Shown here: positions 1-9,203 of the stretch, piece by piece | Position numbering within the stretch: the stretch's first letter is position 1 | Layout: the number at the start of each line of letters is the position of its first letter | Source: Chryseobacterium sp. | GTDB lineage: Bacteria > Bacteroidota > Bacteroidia > Flavobacteriales > Weeksellaceae | Assembly: GCA_031286615.1 (NCBI GenBank) | Contig: JAITUA010000005.1 | Span: forward strand, 1 to 64,000 | Length of the DNA: 64,000 nucleotides | Direction of reading: 5' to 3' | Translations under genes and position numbers: made by a program | Notes under the pieces: model-generated | Databases searched by the model: none | Seen by the model: only the letters and a program-made list of their open reading frames with translations | Told to the model about the DNA's origin: nothing

Positions 1-114
1 CCCCTAGCCCTGATAGAATGGTTACCCCGCAGCTTGGGTTTGAGAGGAAGTGGGCTTGAGCGTGGCAGCGCGCAGGCGCGAGGAGTAGGAATGGATAGCA
101 GGATGAAGCTCCTG
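1..114 (+). ncRNA. Conserved flavobacterial intergenic element, possible structured RNA
   Basis: No gene is convincing before position 361. The segment opens with CCCTAGCCCTGATAG and closes with GATAGCAGG followed by ATGAAGCTCCTG. CCTG (9-12) can pair with CAGG (99-102), a GC-rich hairpin (CGCGC..GCGCG) lies near 68-80, and AGGA/TCCT (100-113) can form a small closing hairpin. From memory, this opening and ending recur between genes in many Flavobacteriia and resemble structured RNA motifs described for the phylum, such as Flavo-1. I cannot confirm that match here. The strand is inferred from the order of the two ends. Confidence 0.4.
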
Positions 115-313
115 AAAAAGATGGTATATACAATAATGAATAGTAAAGGTTATACCTATATGTATAATAAAAGATATTAAACAAAAAAGGAAATTACCGG
201 CAGCAGCCTTTGTTTCCTTTCTACAATGGGTTTTCATTCTTATGATTTACCTTTTCAACTATAGCAATAGATGTAATAGTGATAAAAACCGGCCAACATT
301 TTTTTTGATTTCA

Positions 314-321
314 TACATTTG
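314..321 (+). promoter_or_regulatory. Candidate -7 box TACATTTG for the M16 peptidase gene
   Basis: TACATTTG fits the Bacteroidota -7 consensus TAnnTTTG and would give a 5' leader of about 33 nt before the ATG at 361. No clear -33 TTTG is seen at the expected distance. AGGAG at 341-345 is too far from the start to act as a usual Shine-Dalgarno site. Confidence 0.4.
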
Positions 322-360
322 TAGTGCATTCCGGATTCTAAGGAGTGAAATGAGTTTTAT

Positions 361-3228
361 ATGACAGACAGAAAATATAAGGAAACGGTTCATACTGATA
401 AAAACCAATACGAATATATTACGATAACACACGACGAAAATAACGTCAGAATCTATACTTTGAAAAATGGGCTGAAAGTTTTTCTTGCTCAAAATTTCGA
501 TGCTCCGAGGATACAGACTTTCATTCCTGTAAGAACCGGAAGCAATAATGATCCGGCCGATAATACAGGGCTGGCTCATTATCTTGAGCATATGATGTTT
601 AAAGGAACTTCTCACATCGGGACTCAAAACTGGGAAAAAGAAAAAGAGTTTCTGGACCAGATCTCAGACTTGTATGAAGAGCATAAAGCAGAACAGGATC
701 CTGAAAAGAAAAAGGAGATCTATAAAAATATTGATGAAGTTTCTCAGGAAGCCAGCCAGTACGCTATTGCGAATGAATATGACAAGGCTATTTCTTCTTT
801 GGGAGCCAGCGGAACGAATGCGCACACCTGGTTTGATGAAACAGTATATAAGAACAATATTCCGAACAACGAGCTTGAAAAGTGGCTGAAAATAGAAAAG
901 GAAAGGTTTTCTGAGATTGTACTTCGTCTTTTCCATACGGAACTGGAATCTGTATATGAAGAGTTCAACAGAGCTCAGGACAATGACACAAGACTTGTAA
1001 GCTATGAACTGATGGATGCTCTTTTCCCTACGCATCCTAACGGCCAACAGACAACACTGGGAAGACCCGAGCACTTGAAAAATCCCTCTATGAAGGCTAT
1101 TCACAAGTATTTTGATGAATATTATGTTCCTAATAACTATGCAATGGTGCTGGTTGGTGATCTTGATTTTGAAGAGACCATTCAATTAGTTGATCAATAT
1201 TTTGGCACTTTACCTTATAAAGAGCTTCCGCAAAAGACACCGATTATTGAGCAGCCAATTACAGAAATTGTAACGAGAACGGTGAAAAGTCCTACTACTC
1301 CACGCACTCAGCTGGCATGGAGAACAGAAAGCTACGGAACAAGGGATGCCATGCTTGCTGATGTTGTTGCCAATATTCTCAGCAACAGAGGTGAAGCCGG
1401 ATTACTGGATTTACATATCAATCAGACTCAAAAAATGCTTTGGGCTCAGGCTTTTTCTGTAGGTTTAAGACAATATGGATATTTTTCTATTGTAGCCGTA
1501 CCTAAAGAAACACAAACTCTTGAGGAAGCAAAAAACATGGTTCTGGAGGAAATTGAACTGATAAAGAAAGGCGATTTCCCTGACTGGATGCTGCCAGCCA
1601 TCATCAATGATTTCAAGCTTCAGAGAATGAAGGGGCTTGAAACAGCTGAAGGGCTTGCTACAACTCTGTACGATTCTTATATAAAAGGCAGAACATGGGA
1701 ACAGGAACTGAATGAGATGGATGAGTATGCTGCTTTTACGAAGGAAGATGTAGTAAATTTTGCCAAGGATTTTTTCAAAGAAAATTATGTTGTTGTCAAT
1801 AAAGAAAAAGGTGTCAATGACACATTGATCAGAGTTGAAAATCCAGGTATAACGCCTGTTAAAATCAATAGAGATACTCAGTCTGAGTTTTTAAAAGAAA
1901 TTTTAATGGATAAGACGGAGGATATTAAGCCTGAATTTATCGACTATCAGAAAGAAATTGCTACGGATCAGCTTAACGGAAAGAAATTAAGCTTCGTCAA
2001 GAATAAGTATAATGATATTGCACAGCTGCATTTCATTTTTCCTTTTGGAAGTGACAATGACAGAGATTTAGGAATTTCTACTCAACTGCTGCAATATCTG
2101 GGTACGGATACTCTTTCGCCTGAGGATTTAAAAAAGGAATTTTTTAAAATCGGAATCAGTAATGATTTTAAAACCACAAATGACCAGTTGATTATCTCTC
2201 TAAGCGGACTTGAAGAAAATATAGAAAAGGGAATTGCTCTTCTGCAGCACTGGATGCATGATGTAAAACCAGATCAGGAAATCTACAATCAGTTTGTGGG
2301 AACTGTACTGGAAAACCGCCAGGCCATCAAGAAGGATAAAAACCGTATTATGACAGCATTGACCAATTACACCAAATTGGGCGTTCACTCACGTTTTACG
2401 GATGTTATTTCCAAAGAAGAACTTGAAAGCAGCAATTCTGAAGTATTCACTGACAGAATGAAAAAGCTTTTCAAATATCCATATCAGGTATTCTTCTATG
2501 GTAAAAACTTTGAGAATTTCAGGGGATATATTGGTCAGTATATAGAAACTGAAAGTCTTCAGATACCAGTAGCTAAACAATATCCTGAGCCAGCCACAGG
2601 AGGAAATGTAAATTTCATCAATTATGATATGGTTCAGATGGAAATGAGCAAGATTGGAAGAGGAAATCTGGTGAATCCGCTTCATTTTGGAAAGGTCAAT
2701 GTATTTAATGAATATTTTGGACGGGGATTATCTTCAATTGTTTTCCAGGAGATCCGTGAAAGTAAGAGCCTTGCTTATTCTGCTTACGTTTCTTATGCAG
2801 CCAACTCTGAGCTCAATCATCCTGATTATGTAACAACTTATATCGGAACTCAGCCTGATAAACTTATGATTGCTGTAGATACGCTGAATGAACTGATGAA
2901 CGAACTTCCTGAAGTGCCTATTCAGTTTGAGAACGCCAGAAATGCTGCTCTGAAACAGATTGCTTCAACAAGGGTTACCCGAAATAATATATTTTTCAAC
3001 ACCTTAAGATTGAAGAAACTGAATATTTATCATGATTTCAGGAAAGATATTTACAAGCAGATTCAGGATCTGAAATTTGAAGATATCAGACATTTTTATC
3101 AGACAGAAGTGAAATCCATAGATTTTAACACAGCCATTATCGGTAAAAAAGAAAATCTGAATATGGAAGCCGTTAATAAAATGGGAACATTTAAAGAAGT
3201 AAGTCTGAAAGATATTTTCGGACACTAA
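361..3228 (+). CDS. M16 (insulinase/pitrilysin) family zinc metallopeptidase
   Basis: The 955-residue protein has the inverted zinc motif HxxEH at residues 73-77 (HYLEH). The third ligand glutamate lies in ESVYEEFN near residue 198, the usual spacing for M16. Length and two-half architecture (active N-terminal half, divergent C-terminal half with an R..Y-type region near ESKSLAYSAYVSY) fit full-length pitrilysin-like enzymes that degrade peptides inside a closed chamber. No signal peptide is visible, so a cytoplasmic location is likely. The ATG at 361 is the first in-frame start. The gene stands alone and ends in a strong terminator. Confidence 0.9.
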   Translation: MTDRKYKETVHTDKNQYEYITITHDENNVRIYTLKNGLKVFLAQNFDAPRIQTFIPVRTGSNNDPADNTGLAHYLEHMMFKGTSHIGTQNWEKEKEFLDQISDLYEEHKAEQDPEKKKEIYKNIDEVSQEASQYAIANEYDKAISSLGASGTNAHTWFDETVYKNNIPNNELEKWLKIEKERFSEIVLRLFHTELESVYEEFNRAQDNDTRLVSYELMDALFPTHPNGQQTTLGRPEHLKNPSMKAIHKYFDEYYVPNNYAMVLVGDLDFEETIQLVDQYFGTLPYKELPQKTPIIEQPITEIVTRTVKSPTTPRTQLAWRTESYGTRDAMLADVVANILSNRGEAGLLDLHINQTQKMLWAQAFSVGLRQYGYFSIVAVPKETQTLEEAKNMVLEEIELIKKGDFPDWMLPAIINDFKLQRMKGLETAEGLATTLYDSYIKGRTWEQELNEMDEYAAFTKEDVVNFAKDFFKENYVVVNKEKGVNDTLIRVENPGITPVKINRDTQSEFLKEILMDKTEDIKPEFIDYQKEIATDQLNGKKLSFVKNKYNDIAQLHFIFPFGSDNDRDLGISTQLLQYLGTDTLSPEDLKKEFFKIGISNDFKTTNDQLIISLSGLEENIEKGIALLQHWMHDVKPDQEIYNQFVGTVLENRQAIKKDKNRIMTALTNYTKLGVHSRFTDVISKEELESSNSEVFTDRMKKLFKYPYQVFFYGKNFENFRGYIGQYIETESLQIPVAKQYPEPATGGNVNFINYDMVQMEMSKIGRGNLVNPLHFGKVNVFNEYFGRGLSSIVFQEIRESKSLAYSAYVSYAANSELNHPDYVTTYIGTQPDKLMIAVDTLNELMNELPEVPIQFENARNAALKQIASTRVTRNNIFFNTLRLKKLNIYHDFRKDIYKQIQDLKFEDIRHFYQTEVKSIDFNTAIIGKKENLNMEAVNKMGTFKEVSLKDIFGH

Positions 3229-3234
3229 AAAAAT

Positions 3235-3271
3235 AAACCGCCTGATAATGCTATCGGGCGGTTTGTTTTTA
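3235..3271. terminator. Bidirectional intrinsic terminator
   Basis: AAACCGCCTGATA pairs with TATCGGGCGGTTT around an ATGC loop, with one G-T pair. A T-run follows on the plus strand and an A-run precedes it, so it can end both the M16 gene and the convergent GNAT gene. Confidence 0.85.
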
Positions 3272-3300
3272 TCAATGATGAATGATAATTTATAATTCAA

Positions 3301-4377
3301 CTACGTCATCATACAATCCCCGTCTCCATCCTGATAATTGGGATTAAAATTGTCTGGAAGTAACTCCAACAGCTGTTGATGAAACAGATATTCTCTTTTA
3401 AAATCACGGTCATAGATATGGGAAAATACTTTTGACTGCTGTATTGCTTCGTTCAGCCTTGTCTGATAACTTGTAAATCCTTTCACTTTATTGGTTACGA
3501 TGAAATAATTTAAAAACAGAACAACCTCAGCTAAATCCGCGGTTGAAAAAAGGTAGGGAATTTTGAGGTATCCGTCCCGGAGCTGTAATAATAAGCAAGC
3601 TTTGAGTTGATTATTCTGATCGAAAATCTTGATCCAAAAGTATGTAAATGTATCAGCAAAGCTTGAAAAGAGATATTTTTCATCTTTTTTGCCTTCCAAA
3701 ACCCATGGATAGTCTATAAAAGTATTGATTTCATCTGCATTGCGTACTCCTGAAAATTCAGTCATAAAATCTGCACTTTCTTTGTCAATACGAGGAAGAA
3801 CTTCATATTTGAAATCCGGTTTCTGTATAGGTAAATTCTTTATTGATATGAATAAATTGGCAGCAGCATCCAAAGTCTGAAAAAGTGGTGTCAGTGGCTG
3901 TGTTCCCGGTTTTTTTTCAGGAATCATTTTAGCCGCATCTGTTCTGAAGTAATACCTCTTCCCTTCTTTAGGAAAAACATATTCAAAAACACCCATAATA
4001 TTATAAAGTGCTTCTGCTTCTTTGGTAAATTCTGTAATGGCAATTCTGCCTTCGTATTCTTCAAAAACCTTTTTCAGCAATGCTTTTGCGGGTCTTTTTT
4101 TCCGGTATTCAGGGTTTGCATACAAAGTGCTCAGCCACGCATATCGGATTTCTTTTCCATCAATGATAAAATAATCCGGGAAACATCCTACATAACCAAT
4201 GAGTTTTTCTTCAAAGAAAGCCAAAATAAGAAGGGTATCTTCCTCTGACGCTTTAGGATTCTGAATCTGTGACAATGCACGATGTCTGGTAATAGGAAGA
4301 AAATCATACTGCAGGAATTCTCCGGATGATACAAAATCTCCCAGTTCTTTTCTGTTGAATGTTTTCAGCGTTATCAT
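3301..4377 (-). CDS. GNAT-fold acetyltransferase
   Basis: This 358-residue protein has a GNAT-like N-terminal half: a beta strand with LIGYVGCFPDYFI, then WLSTLYANPEYRKKRPAKALLKKVFEE, which corresponds to the acetyl-CoA binding motif A, although its Q/RxxGxG/A loop is degenerate (RKKRPAK). The C-terminal half is not recognised and may form a second degenerate GNAT-like lobe. Its start overlaps the stop of the upstream polysaccharide deacetylase by 4 nt (ATGA), so the two are translationally coupled. Pairing with a NodB-type deacetylase suggests modification of an amino sugar or cell-surface glycan, but the substrate is unknown. Confidence 0.7.
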   Translation of the reverse strand: MITLKTFNRKELGDFVSSGEFLQYDFLPITRHRALSQIQNPKASEEDTLLILAFFEEKLIGYVGCFPDYFIIDGKEIRYAWLSTLYANPEYRKKRPAKALLKKVFEEYEGRIAITEFTKEAEALYNIMGVFEYVFPKEGKRYYFRTDAAKMIPEKKPGTQPLTPLFQTLDAAANLFISIKNLPIQKPDFKYEVLPRIDKESADFMTEFSGVRNADEINTFIDYPWVLEGKKDEKYLFSSFADTFTYFWIKIFDQNNQLKACLLLQLRDGYLKIPYLFSTADLAEVVLFLNYFIVTNKVKGFTSYQTRLNEAIQQSKVFSHIYDRDFKREYLFHQQLLELLPDNFNPNYQDGDGDCMMT

Positions 4378-5375
4378 CTTCTCAGGATCGTATTTTTATT
4401 TATCAGTTTTTTCAGTTTGAAATAAGCCATTTCTTTTTTCAGTATCTGTTCTCCGCTCTCCCCCATTTCCATTGGAATTCTTTGAAAATTTCTCTTTACA
4501 CTATCCAGTTTTATTCCTGCACAGCCAAAACTGCAGTAGATTTCTTCATTTTTAAAGAGCTCATCAAAAAAATCTTTCTGAACTTCAAAATCAGTAAACG
4601 GAAATGCAAAACTTTCATAGAGGAAACCGTTTTCCTTCAAATAAACAAAAGTTTTATCTGTAGTTTTCATCTGTTCTTTCAAAGATAAGTCTCCGTATTT
4701 CGGGTGATCCCAGCTGTGAGAAGAGATTCCGAAACCTCTTCCGGTAAGTTCTTTTAACTCTTCTGTGCTTAAATAAGGTTTGAATTCTTTTGAATAGGCA
4801 TTAAAATCCACTTCAAGTTTTTCACCAAGCTTTTCCAGAATATCTTTTCCCTGATAATTAACCTGTAAAATTTTCTTTTGTAAAATACCTTTTTCTACAT
4901 GATGATCAAGAGAAAACAGTCGGTAAGCCTCAGGATTTATATTTTTATTTTTTTCAACGGCATCTGCAAGAAGGCTGGCCTTGCATCTGAACATCATATC
5001 TTTATTGTCTATGAAGGCCGGATTTACAAAATTGCAGGCGTAAATACCCTTTCTTTCCAAAATGGGAGCAGCAATATCATAAAACTCTCTGAAACCATCA
5101 TCAAATGTAAGCAGGGCAATTTTTTTCTTAGGTTTAAAATCCCCGGACATATAATCCTTGAATTCCTGCCACTCCACAAACTGAAAATTCTTTGCAAGAT
5201 GATCAAGATCTTCTTCAAACTGTTTTGTATTCTTATAACGGATCACATGTTTTATATGAGGAAGTTCTCTGTCTGAGACACTGTGATAAAGCGGCAAACA
5301 GTAATCCAGCGGAAAAGATTTCCCGATATTATCAGATTCAAAAGCGGCTAAAACATTGATGATCCTTTCTTTCAT
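4374..5375 (-). CDS. Polysaccharide deacetylase (NodB homology, CE4) family protein
   Basis: The 333-residue protein contains the NodB motif LLTFDDGFREFYDIAAPIL (metal-binding and catalytic aspartates) followed by GISSHSWDHP, which supplies the SxxxH metal ligands. A YHSVSD segment lies near the N-terminus. The enzyme would remove N-acetyl groups from a glycan. No signal peptide is seen. The frame is open upstream to an ATG at 5405, but those ten codons coincide with a terminator stem and T-run (5392-5427), so I take the ATG at 5375. It is co-transcribed with the overlapping GNAT gene. Confidence 0.8.
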   Translation of the reverse strand: MKERIINVLAAFESDNIGKSFPLDYCLPLYHSVSDRELPHIKHVIRYKNTKQFEEDLDHLAKNFQFVEWQEFKDYMSGDFKPKKKIALLTFDDGFREFYDIAAPILERKGIYACNFVNPAFIDNKDMMFRCKASLLADAVEKNKNINPEAYRLFSLDHHVEKGILQKKILQVNYQGKDILEKLGEKLEVDFNAYSKEFKPYLSTEELKELTGRGFGISSHSWDHPKYGDLSLKEQMKTTDKTFVYLKENGFLYESFAFPFTDFEVQKDFFDELFKNEEIYCSFGCAGIKLDSVKRNFQRIPMEMGESGEQILKKEMAYFKLKKLINKNTILRR

Positions 5376-5391
5376 CTTATTTAAAATAAAA

Positions 5392-5427
5392 AAGAATCTA
5401 TTCAAAACTCAGTTCAAATAGATTCTT
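5392..5427 (-). terminator. Intrinsic terminator downstream of the S46 peptidase
   Basis: AAGAATCTATT (5392-5402) pairs perfectly with AATAGATTCTT (5417-5427), and the minus strand runs into a T-rich stretch at 5392-5381. It lies just after the S46 peptidase stop and within the possible 5' extension of the deacetylase. Confidence 0.75.
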
Positions 5428-5447
5428 AAAGGTATAACTTTTAAAAA

Positions 5448-7592
5448 TTATTTTATAATTTTCATTTCGTCAACAAGCCACTTTGAGTCAGCAAACTTCT
5501 CGATGATGAAAAGGATATATTTTGTGTCTACCATGATGTTTCTGCTGAAACGTGGATCATAGTTGATATCACTCATTGTTCCTTCCCATTGTCTGTCGAA
5601 ATTTAATCCTACAAGATTTCCGTTGGCATCAAGAGCAGGGCTTCCTGAATTTCCTCCTGTTGTATGGTTCGTCGCAGTAAATCCTACAGGAACGTCACCT
5701 GTTTTATCTTTATAGTTTCCGAAATCTTTTTTGTTGTAAAGATCAATAAGCTTTTTTGGAACATCAAATTCATAATCTCCAGGAACATATTTTTCCATTA
5801 CTCCTGCCAGGTGAGTCTGGTATCCGTAAGAAACGGCATCTCTAGGCGTAGATCCTTTTACTTTACCATACGTCACACGAAGGGTTGAGTTAGCATCCGG
5901 GAAGAATTTTCTGTCTTTATCCGTCTGCATCTGCTGTGCCATGAACTTTTTCTGTAAAGCATCAATTTTTGCCTGCATTGAAGTATACTGCGGATCTGCA
6001 GTTTTCATATACGTTTCTTTCATAGAAACATATAACTGATAAATAGGGTCTTTCTTTAAAGTCTTGATCAGTTTATCCTGATTAGAAAACGCTTTATCAA
6101 TATCTGTTGTCAATGTTCCTCCATTCACTGCAGTTCTTCCTGTGATGACAGAGTTTTTAGACATATCTTCTATTACAGGAATATTCGGACTTTCATCTTT
6201 ATATTTGCTGAAACCTGCCGGTAAAAACTGTGGTGCTGTTTTATTAACGTATAAAGCCAATAATTTTGCGGTTACTTTAGCATCAAGCTCTGCACTGTAA
6301 TCTTTGTAGAAAGAGGTTAATTTTGTTTTTAACTTTGTAAGTTCCTTTTCATCCATTCTTCCTGCTTCTACAGAAGCTACAAAGTCATAATAATCACCTG
6401 CAAGCTTTAAAGTCTCTGCATTTCTTACCACCTCTGTGTAATAAGCGTTGTTTAAAGCATAAGGAGCCTGATCATTGTACAGTTTATTCAGCTGATCCAA
6501 TGTATTTTTGATCTCAGGATTTTTAGCAACTAAAGAACCTTCGTACATTACTTTCTTCTCCACAGCATTGGATTTTTTCAATCCTTCTACTTCACCGATC
6601 CATTTTTTCCAGTAGTTTGCTACTGAAGCGTATTTTGAAGCGTATTTGATACGTGTTTCATTATCAGCACGCATTTTTTCGTCCAATGTTTTTAAAGCAA
6701 CATCACGTACAGCAATTCTTGCAGGATCAATATCCTTCATGATTTTCTCTACACCTACTGCAGGAAGATATTCTGTCGTCTTTCCCGGGAAACCGAATAC
6801 AAAAGTAAAATCGTTCTCGTTTTTATCTTTTATAGAAACCGGTAAATAATGTTTTGGAACGTAAGGTACATTGTCTTTTGAATATTCTGCAGGCTTATTA
6901 TTCTTGTCTGCATAGATTCTGAACATAGAGAAATCTCCGGTATGTCTAGGCCAAACCCAGTTGTCCGTATCACTTCCGAATTTCCCGATACTTTGAGGCG
7001 GAGCTCCTACAAGACGGATATCTTTATACGTTTCAATGGTGTAAGCATAGTATTTGTTTCCATAATACATAGGCTTAACCATGATCGATTGGTAAGATTC
7101 AATTTTCTGAGAGTTTTTGTAAACCTCAATATTATTGTTGATCCTTTTGGTAAGTTCCGGTTCCGTAAGGTTATCCGTGGCTTCCAAAATCTGATCAGTA
7201 ACTTCTTTTATATCTACAATAAAATCTACTTTTACGCCTGGATTAGGAAGTTCTCCCTGTGTATTTTTTGCCCAGAATCCGTTTGAAAGAAGATCATTCT
7301 GAACCGTAGAATGCGCCTGAATCTGACCGAAACCACAGTGGTGATTGGTTAAAAGCAGTCCTTTAGGCGAAATAATTTCTGCAGTACATCCGCCGTTAAA
7401 CTGTACTACCGCATCCTTTATGCTTGGTTTCTGAGGGTTGAAAATATCTTTTGCAGAAATCTTCATTCCCAAATCCTTCATTTCCTTTTCATTCAGCTCA
7501 GTAGGAATCCACATTCCTCCATATTGTTGTGCAAATGCCATTGCAGCTGGCAAAAGAAATACAGATAAAAGTATCTTTTTTGTCATAATCAA
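5448..7592 (-). CDS. S46 family dipeptidyl-peptidase, DPP11-like
   Basis: The 714-residue protein has a signal peptide (cleavage likely after AFA-Q near residue 21), as expected for a periplasmic exopeptidase that releases dipeptides from oligopeptides. The chymotrypsin-like triad is visible: His in TNHHCGFG, Asp in the DTDNWVWPRHTGDF region, and Ser649 in GGNSGSP. Arg667 in GLNFDRQWEG lies 18 residues after the serine, the offset of the S1 arginine that gives DPP11 its Asp/Glu preference; DPP7 has glycine there. The start could be Met1 or Met3. It is monocistronic, ending at the terminator at 5392-5427. Confidence 0.88.
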   Translation of the reverse strand: MIMTKKILLSVFLLPAAMAFAQQYGGMWIPTELNEKEMKDLGMKISAKDIFNPQKPSIKDAVVQFNGGCTAEIISPKGLLLTNHHCGFGQIQAHSTVQNDLLSNGFWAKNTQGELPNPGVKVDFIVDIKEVTDQILEATDNLTEPELTKRINNNIEVYKNSQKIESYQSIMVKPMYYGNKYYAYTIETYKDIRLVGAPPQSIGKFGSDTDNWVWPRHTGDFSMFRIYADKNNKPAEYSKDNVPYVPKHYLPVSIKDKNENDFTFVFGFPGKTTEYLPAVGVEKIMKDIDPARIAVRDVALKTLDEKMRADNETRIKYASKYASVANYWKKWIGEVEGLKKSNAVEKKVMYEGSLVAKNPEIKNTLDQLNKLYNDQAPYALNNAYYTEVVRNAETLKLAGDYYDFVASVEAGRMDEKELTKLKTKLTSFYKDYSAELDAKVTAKLLALYVNKTAPQFLPAGFSKYKDESPNIPVIEDMSKNSVITGRTAVNGGTLTTDIDKAFSNQDKLIKTLKKDPIYQLYVSMKETYMKTADPQYTSMQAKIDALQKKFMAQQMQTDKDRKFFPDANSTLRVTYGKVKGSTPRDAVSYGYQTHLAGVMEKYVPGDYEFDVPKKLIDLYNKKDFGNYKDKTGDVPVGFTATNHTTGGNSGSPALDANGNLVGLNFDRQWEGTMSDINYDPRFSRNIMVDTKYILFIIEKFADSKWLVDEMKIIK

Positions 7593-7670
7593 AATTTTGC
7601 CCGAATTTACAAAGAAAAATAAGAATAGCCCTTATAAAACAGACGGAAAAGTTGTTAAGAGTAGGTTTTT

Positions 7671-7815
7671 GTAAAATGTAAAAAGTAAAATGTATTAATG
7701 GAGGGAAAGCAGAAAATTCATTTAATGTATACAGTAAACCCGAACCGTATACCAACAACTATCAACCAACAACATTAAACTTTAAACTTTAAACATTAAA
7801 CTCCCACCCTCCTTC
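7671..7815. repeat. Degenerate 7-bp periodic array
   Basis: Consecutive heptamers keep one register over about 145 bp. It opens with GTAAAAT, GTAAAAA, GTAAAAT, GTATTAA and later runs CAACAAC, TATCAAC, CAACAAC, ATTAAAC, TTTAAAC, TTTAAAC, ATTAAAC. It lies in the divergent gap between the S46 peptidase and the NlpE-like gene. See the finding on heptad arrays. Confidence 0.7.
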
Positions 7816-7877
7816 TGGCTTAGTTTTTGTTGATTGGAAGTAACTTTAATATTAAAAACATATTTAAATCAATTATT

Positions 7878-8366
7878 ATGATGAAAAGCAAAATACTCAT
7901 GTTGGGAATGGGATCAGTTTTATTCCTTGCTTCATGTTCTAAAAAAGAAACAACTGAAACAACAGGTACAACCACAGATTCTGCAACAACTGTTCAACCA
8001 GCTGTTACAGACAGTATCACGAAAGCTACTCCTACAGCAGCTGGTGACACTTCTGAAAATGCGCTGGACTGGGCCGGTACTTATGAAGCGACAGTTCCTT
8101 GTGCTGACTGTCCGGGAATCAAGACTTCTTTAACATTGAATAATGATAAAACATTCAGTATTTCTGAAGAATATCTTGACAGAAATTCAAAGAATCAGGA
8201 TAAAGGCTCTTTTGCATGGGATTCTACGGGAAGCATGATTACTTTACAAGGGAAATCTGCCAATTATAAATATAAAGTGGGTGAAAATATGCTGATCCAA
8301 CTGGACATGGAAGGAAAAGAAATTGATGGTCCCAACAAGGATCTTTATGTATTCAAGAAAAAATAA
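7878..8366 (+). CDS. NlpE-like lipoprotein with copper-resistance N-terminal domain
   Basis: From the ATG at 7878 the product is 162 residues with a lipobox (LFLASC) near residue 15, so it is probably an outer-membrane lipoprotein. A Thr-rich linker follows. The rest (WAGTYEATVPCADCPGIKTSLTL...) is the NlpE N-terminal domain, including the CADC motif, a small beta barrel known in Gram-negative envelope-stress sensing and copper tolerance. An upstream in-frame ATG at 7827 would add 17 residues ahead of the signal sequence and is unlikely. The gene stands alone and ends in a UUCG-loop terminator. Confidence 0.82.
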   Translation: MMKSKILMLGMGSVLFLASCSKKETTETTGTTTDSATTVQPAVTDSITKATPTAAGDTSENALDWAGTYEATVPCADCPGIKTSLTLNNDKTFSISEEYLDRNSKNQDKGSFAWDSTGSMITLQGKSANYKYKVGENMLIQLDMEGKEIDGPNKDLYVFKKK

Positions 8367-8394
8367 AAATAAGGGCTTCGGCCTTTATTTTTTT
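8365..8394. terminator. Intrinsic terminator with TTCG tetraloop
   Basis: AAAAATAAGGGC and GCCTTTATTTTT enclose TTCG. The flanking A and T runs let it serve both the NlpE-like gene and the convergent MgtC-like gene. Confidence 0.9.
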
Positions 8395-8407
8395 GCTGAT
8401 ACCTCAT

Positions 8408-9055
8408 CTAAAACTGATAGGCTTTAATTTTAGGATCGTCTACCAAACGTCTGATTACTTCTTCATGACGGGTATTTTTTCCGGTTAGCCGCCAGATAAC
8501 TGTCAAATTTTCCGGTGAATACTGTTGTTTAATCATCAGATATTTTAAGTGATGTTCTTTAAAGATGTTTTCACAGTATTGAATATCCGCAGAGCTCGTG
8601 ACAGCAATTTTATACTCCCTTACTTTATTGTAATTATCAATAAAATTCTGCAGGTAAGTCAAAGCACTCAGAACAATCAATACCAAAGCCGTTCCCAACA
8701 GGGAAATGTATACATATCCGGAACCTACTGCCATTCCTATAGAAGCCGTTGCCCAAATAGTAGTTGCTGTGGTAATTCCTTCAATTTTATTGTCTCCTTT
8801 GAAAATCACGCCCGCACCCAGAAATCCAATTCCGGTAATGATATTAGCTGCGAGACGATCCGGATTTTCAACACCAATTTTTATGGAAAGAATAGTAAAG
8901 AGGCAGGCCCCGAAACAAACCAGTATAAAGGTTCTGAGACCCGCAGATTTATTACGGTATTCACGTTCAGCACCAATAAACAGTCCTAAAATAACAGAGA
9001 TAAGAATGAGTAATAATTCATTTTTGACAGTATAATGGTCCTGAAGAAAATCCAT
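8408..9055 (-). CDS. MgtC/SapB family membrane protein
   Basis: The 215-residue protein has four to five hydrophobic helices in the first 140 residues, carrying the family signature GLFIGAEREYRNKSAGLRTF and the GIGFLGAGVIFK stretch. A soluble C-terminal domain follows (residues 145-215), as in longer MgtC homologues. MgtC proteins act in the inner membrane and are linked to magnesium limitation and ATP homeostasis; no magnesium-responsive leader was recognised here. It is monocistronic and convergent with the NlpE-like gene. Confidence 0.88.
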   Translation of the reverse strand: MDFLQDHYTVKNELLLILISVILGLFIGAEREYRNKSAGLRTFILVCFGACLFTILSIKIGVENPDRLAANIITGIGFLGAGVIFKGDNKIEGITTATTIWATASIGMAVGSGYVYISLLGTALVLIVLSALTYLQNFIDNYNKVREYKIAVTSSADIQYCENIFKEHHLKYLMIKQQYSPENLTVIWRLTGKNTRHEEVIRRLVDDPKIKAYQF

Positions 9056-9203
9056 TTTTTATAATTTAAACGTAGAATAAAATTACAATAAAAAATTTAT
9101 CTTCGGGGTTATCAATAAACTTTGTTTAGGGCAAGAAGATTTTATTTGACTGAAAACTTTCGTAATATTACAGATTAAATGTAAAAAGGCAAGTACAGGA
9201 GCT

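Noticed and set aside
22-237. 71-residue minus-strand open frame in the first 360 bases
   Set aside because: It overlaps the palindromic flavobacterial element, has no recognisable domain, and its composition looks like non-coding shadow.
664-1185. 173-residue minus-strand frame inside the M16 gene
   Set aside because: It lies fully antisense to a clear catalytic domain; Phe/Ile/Leu-rich composition is typical of antisense frames in AT-rich DNA.
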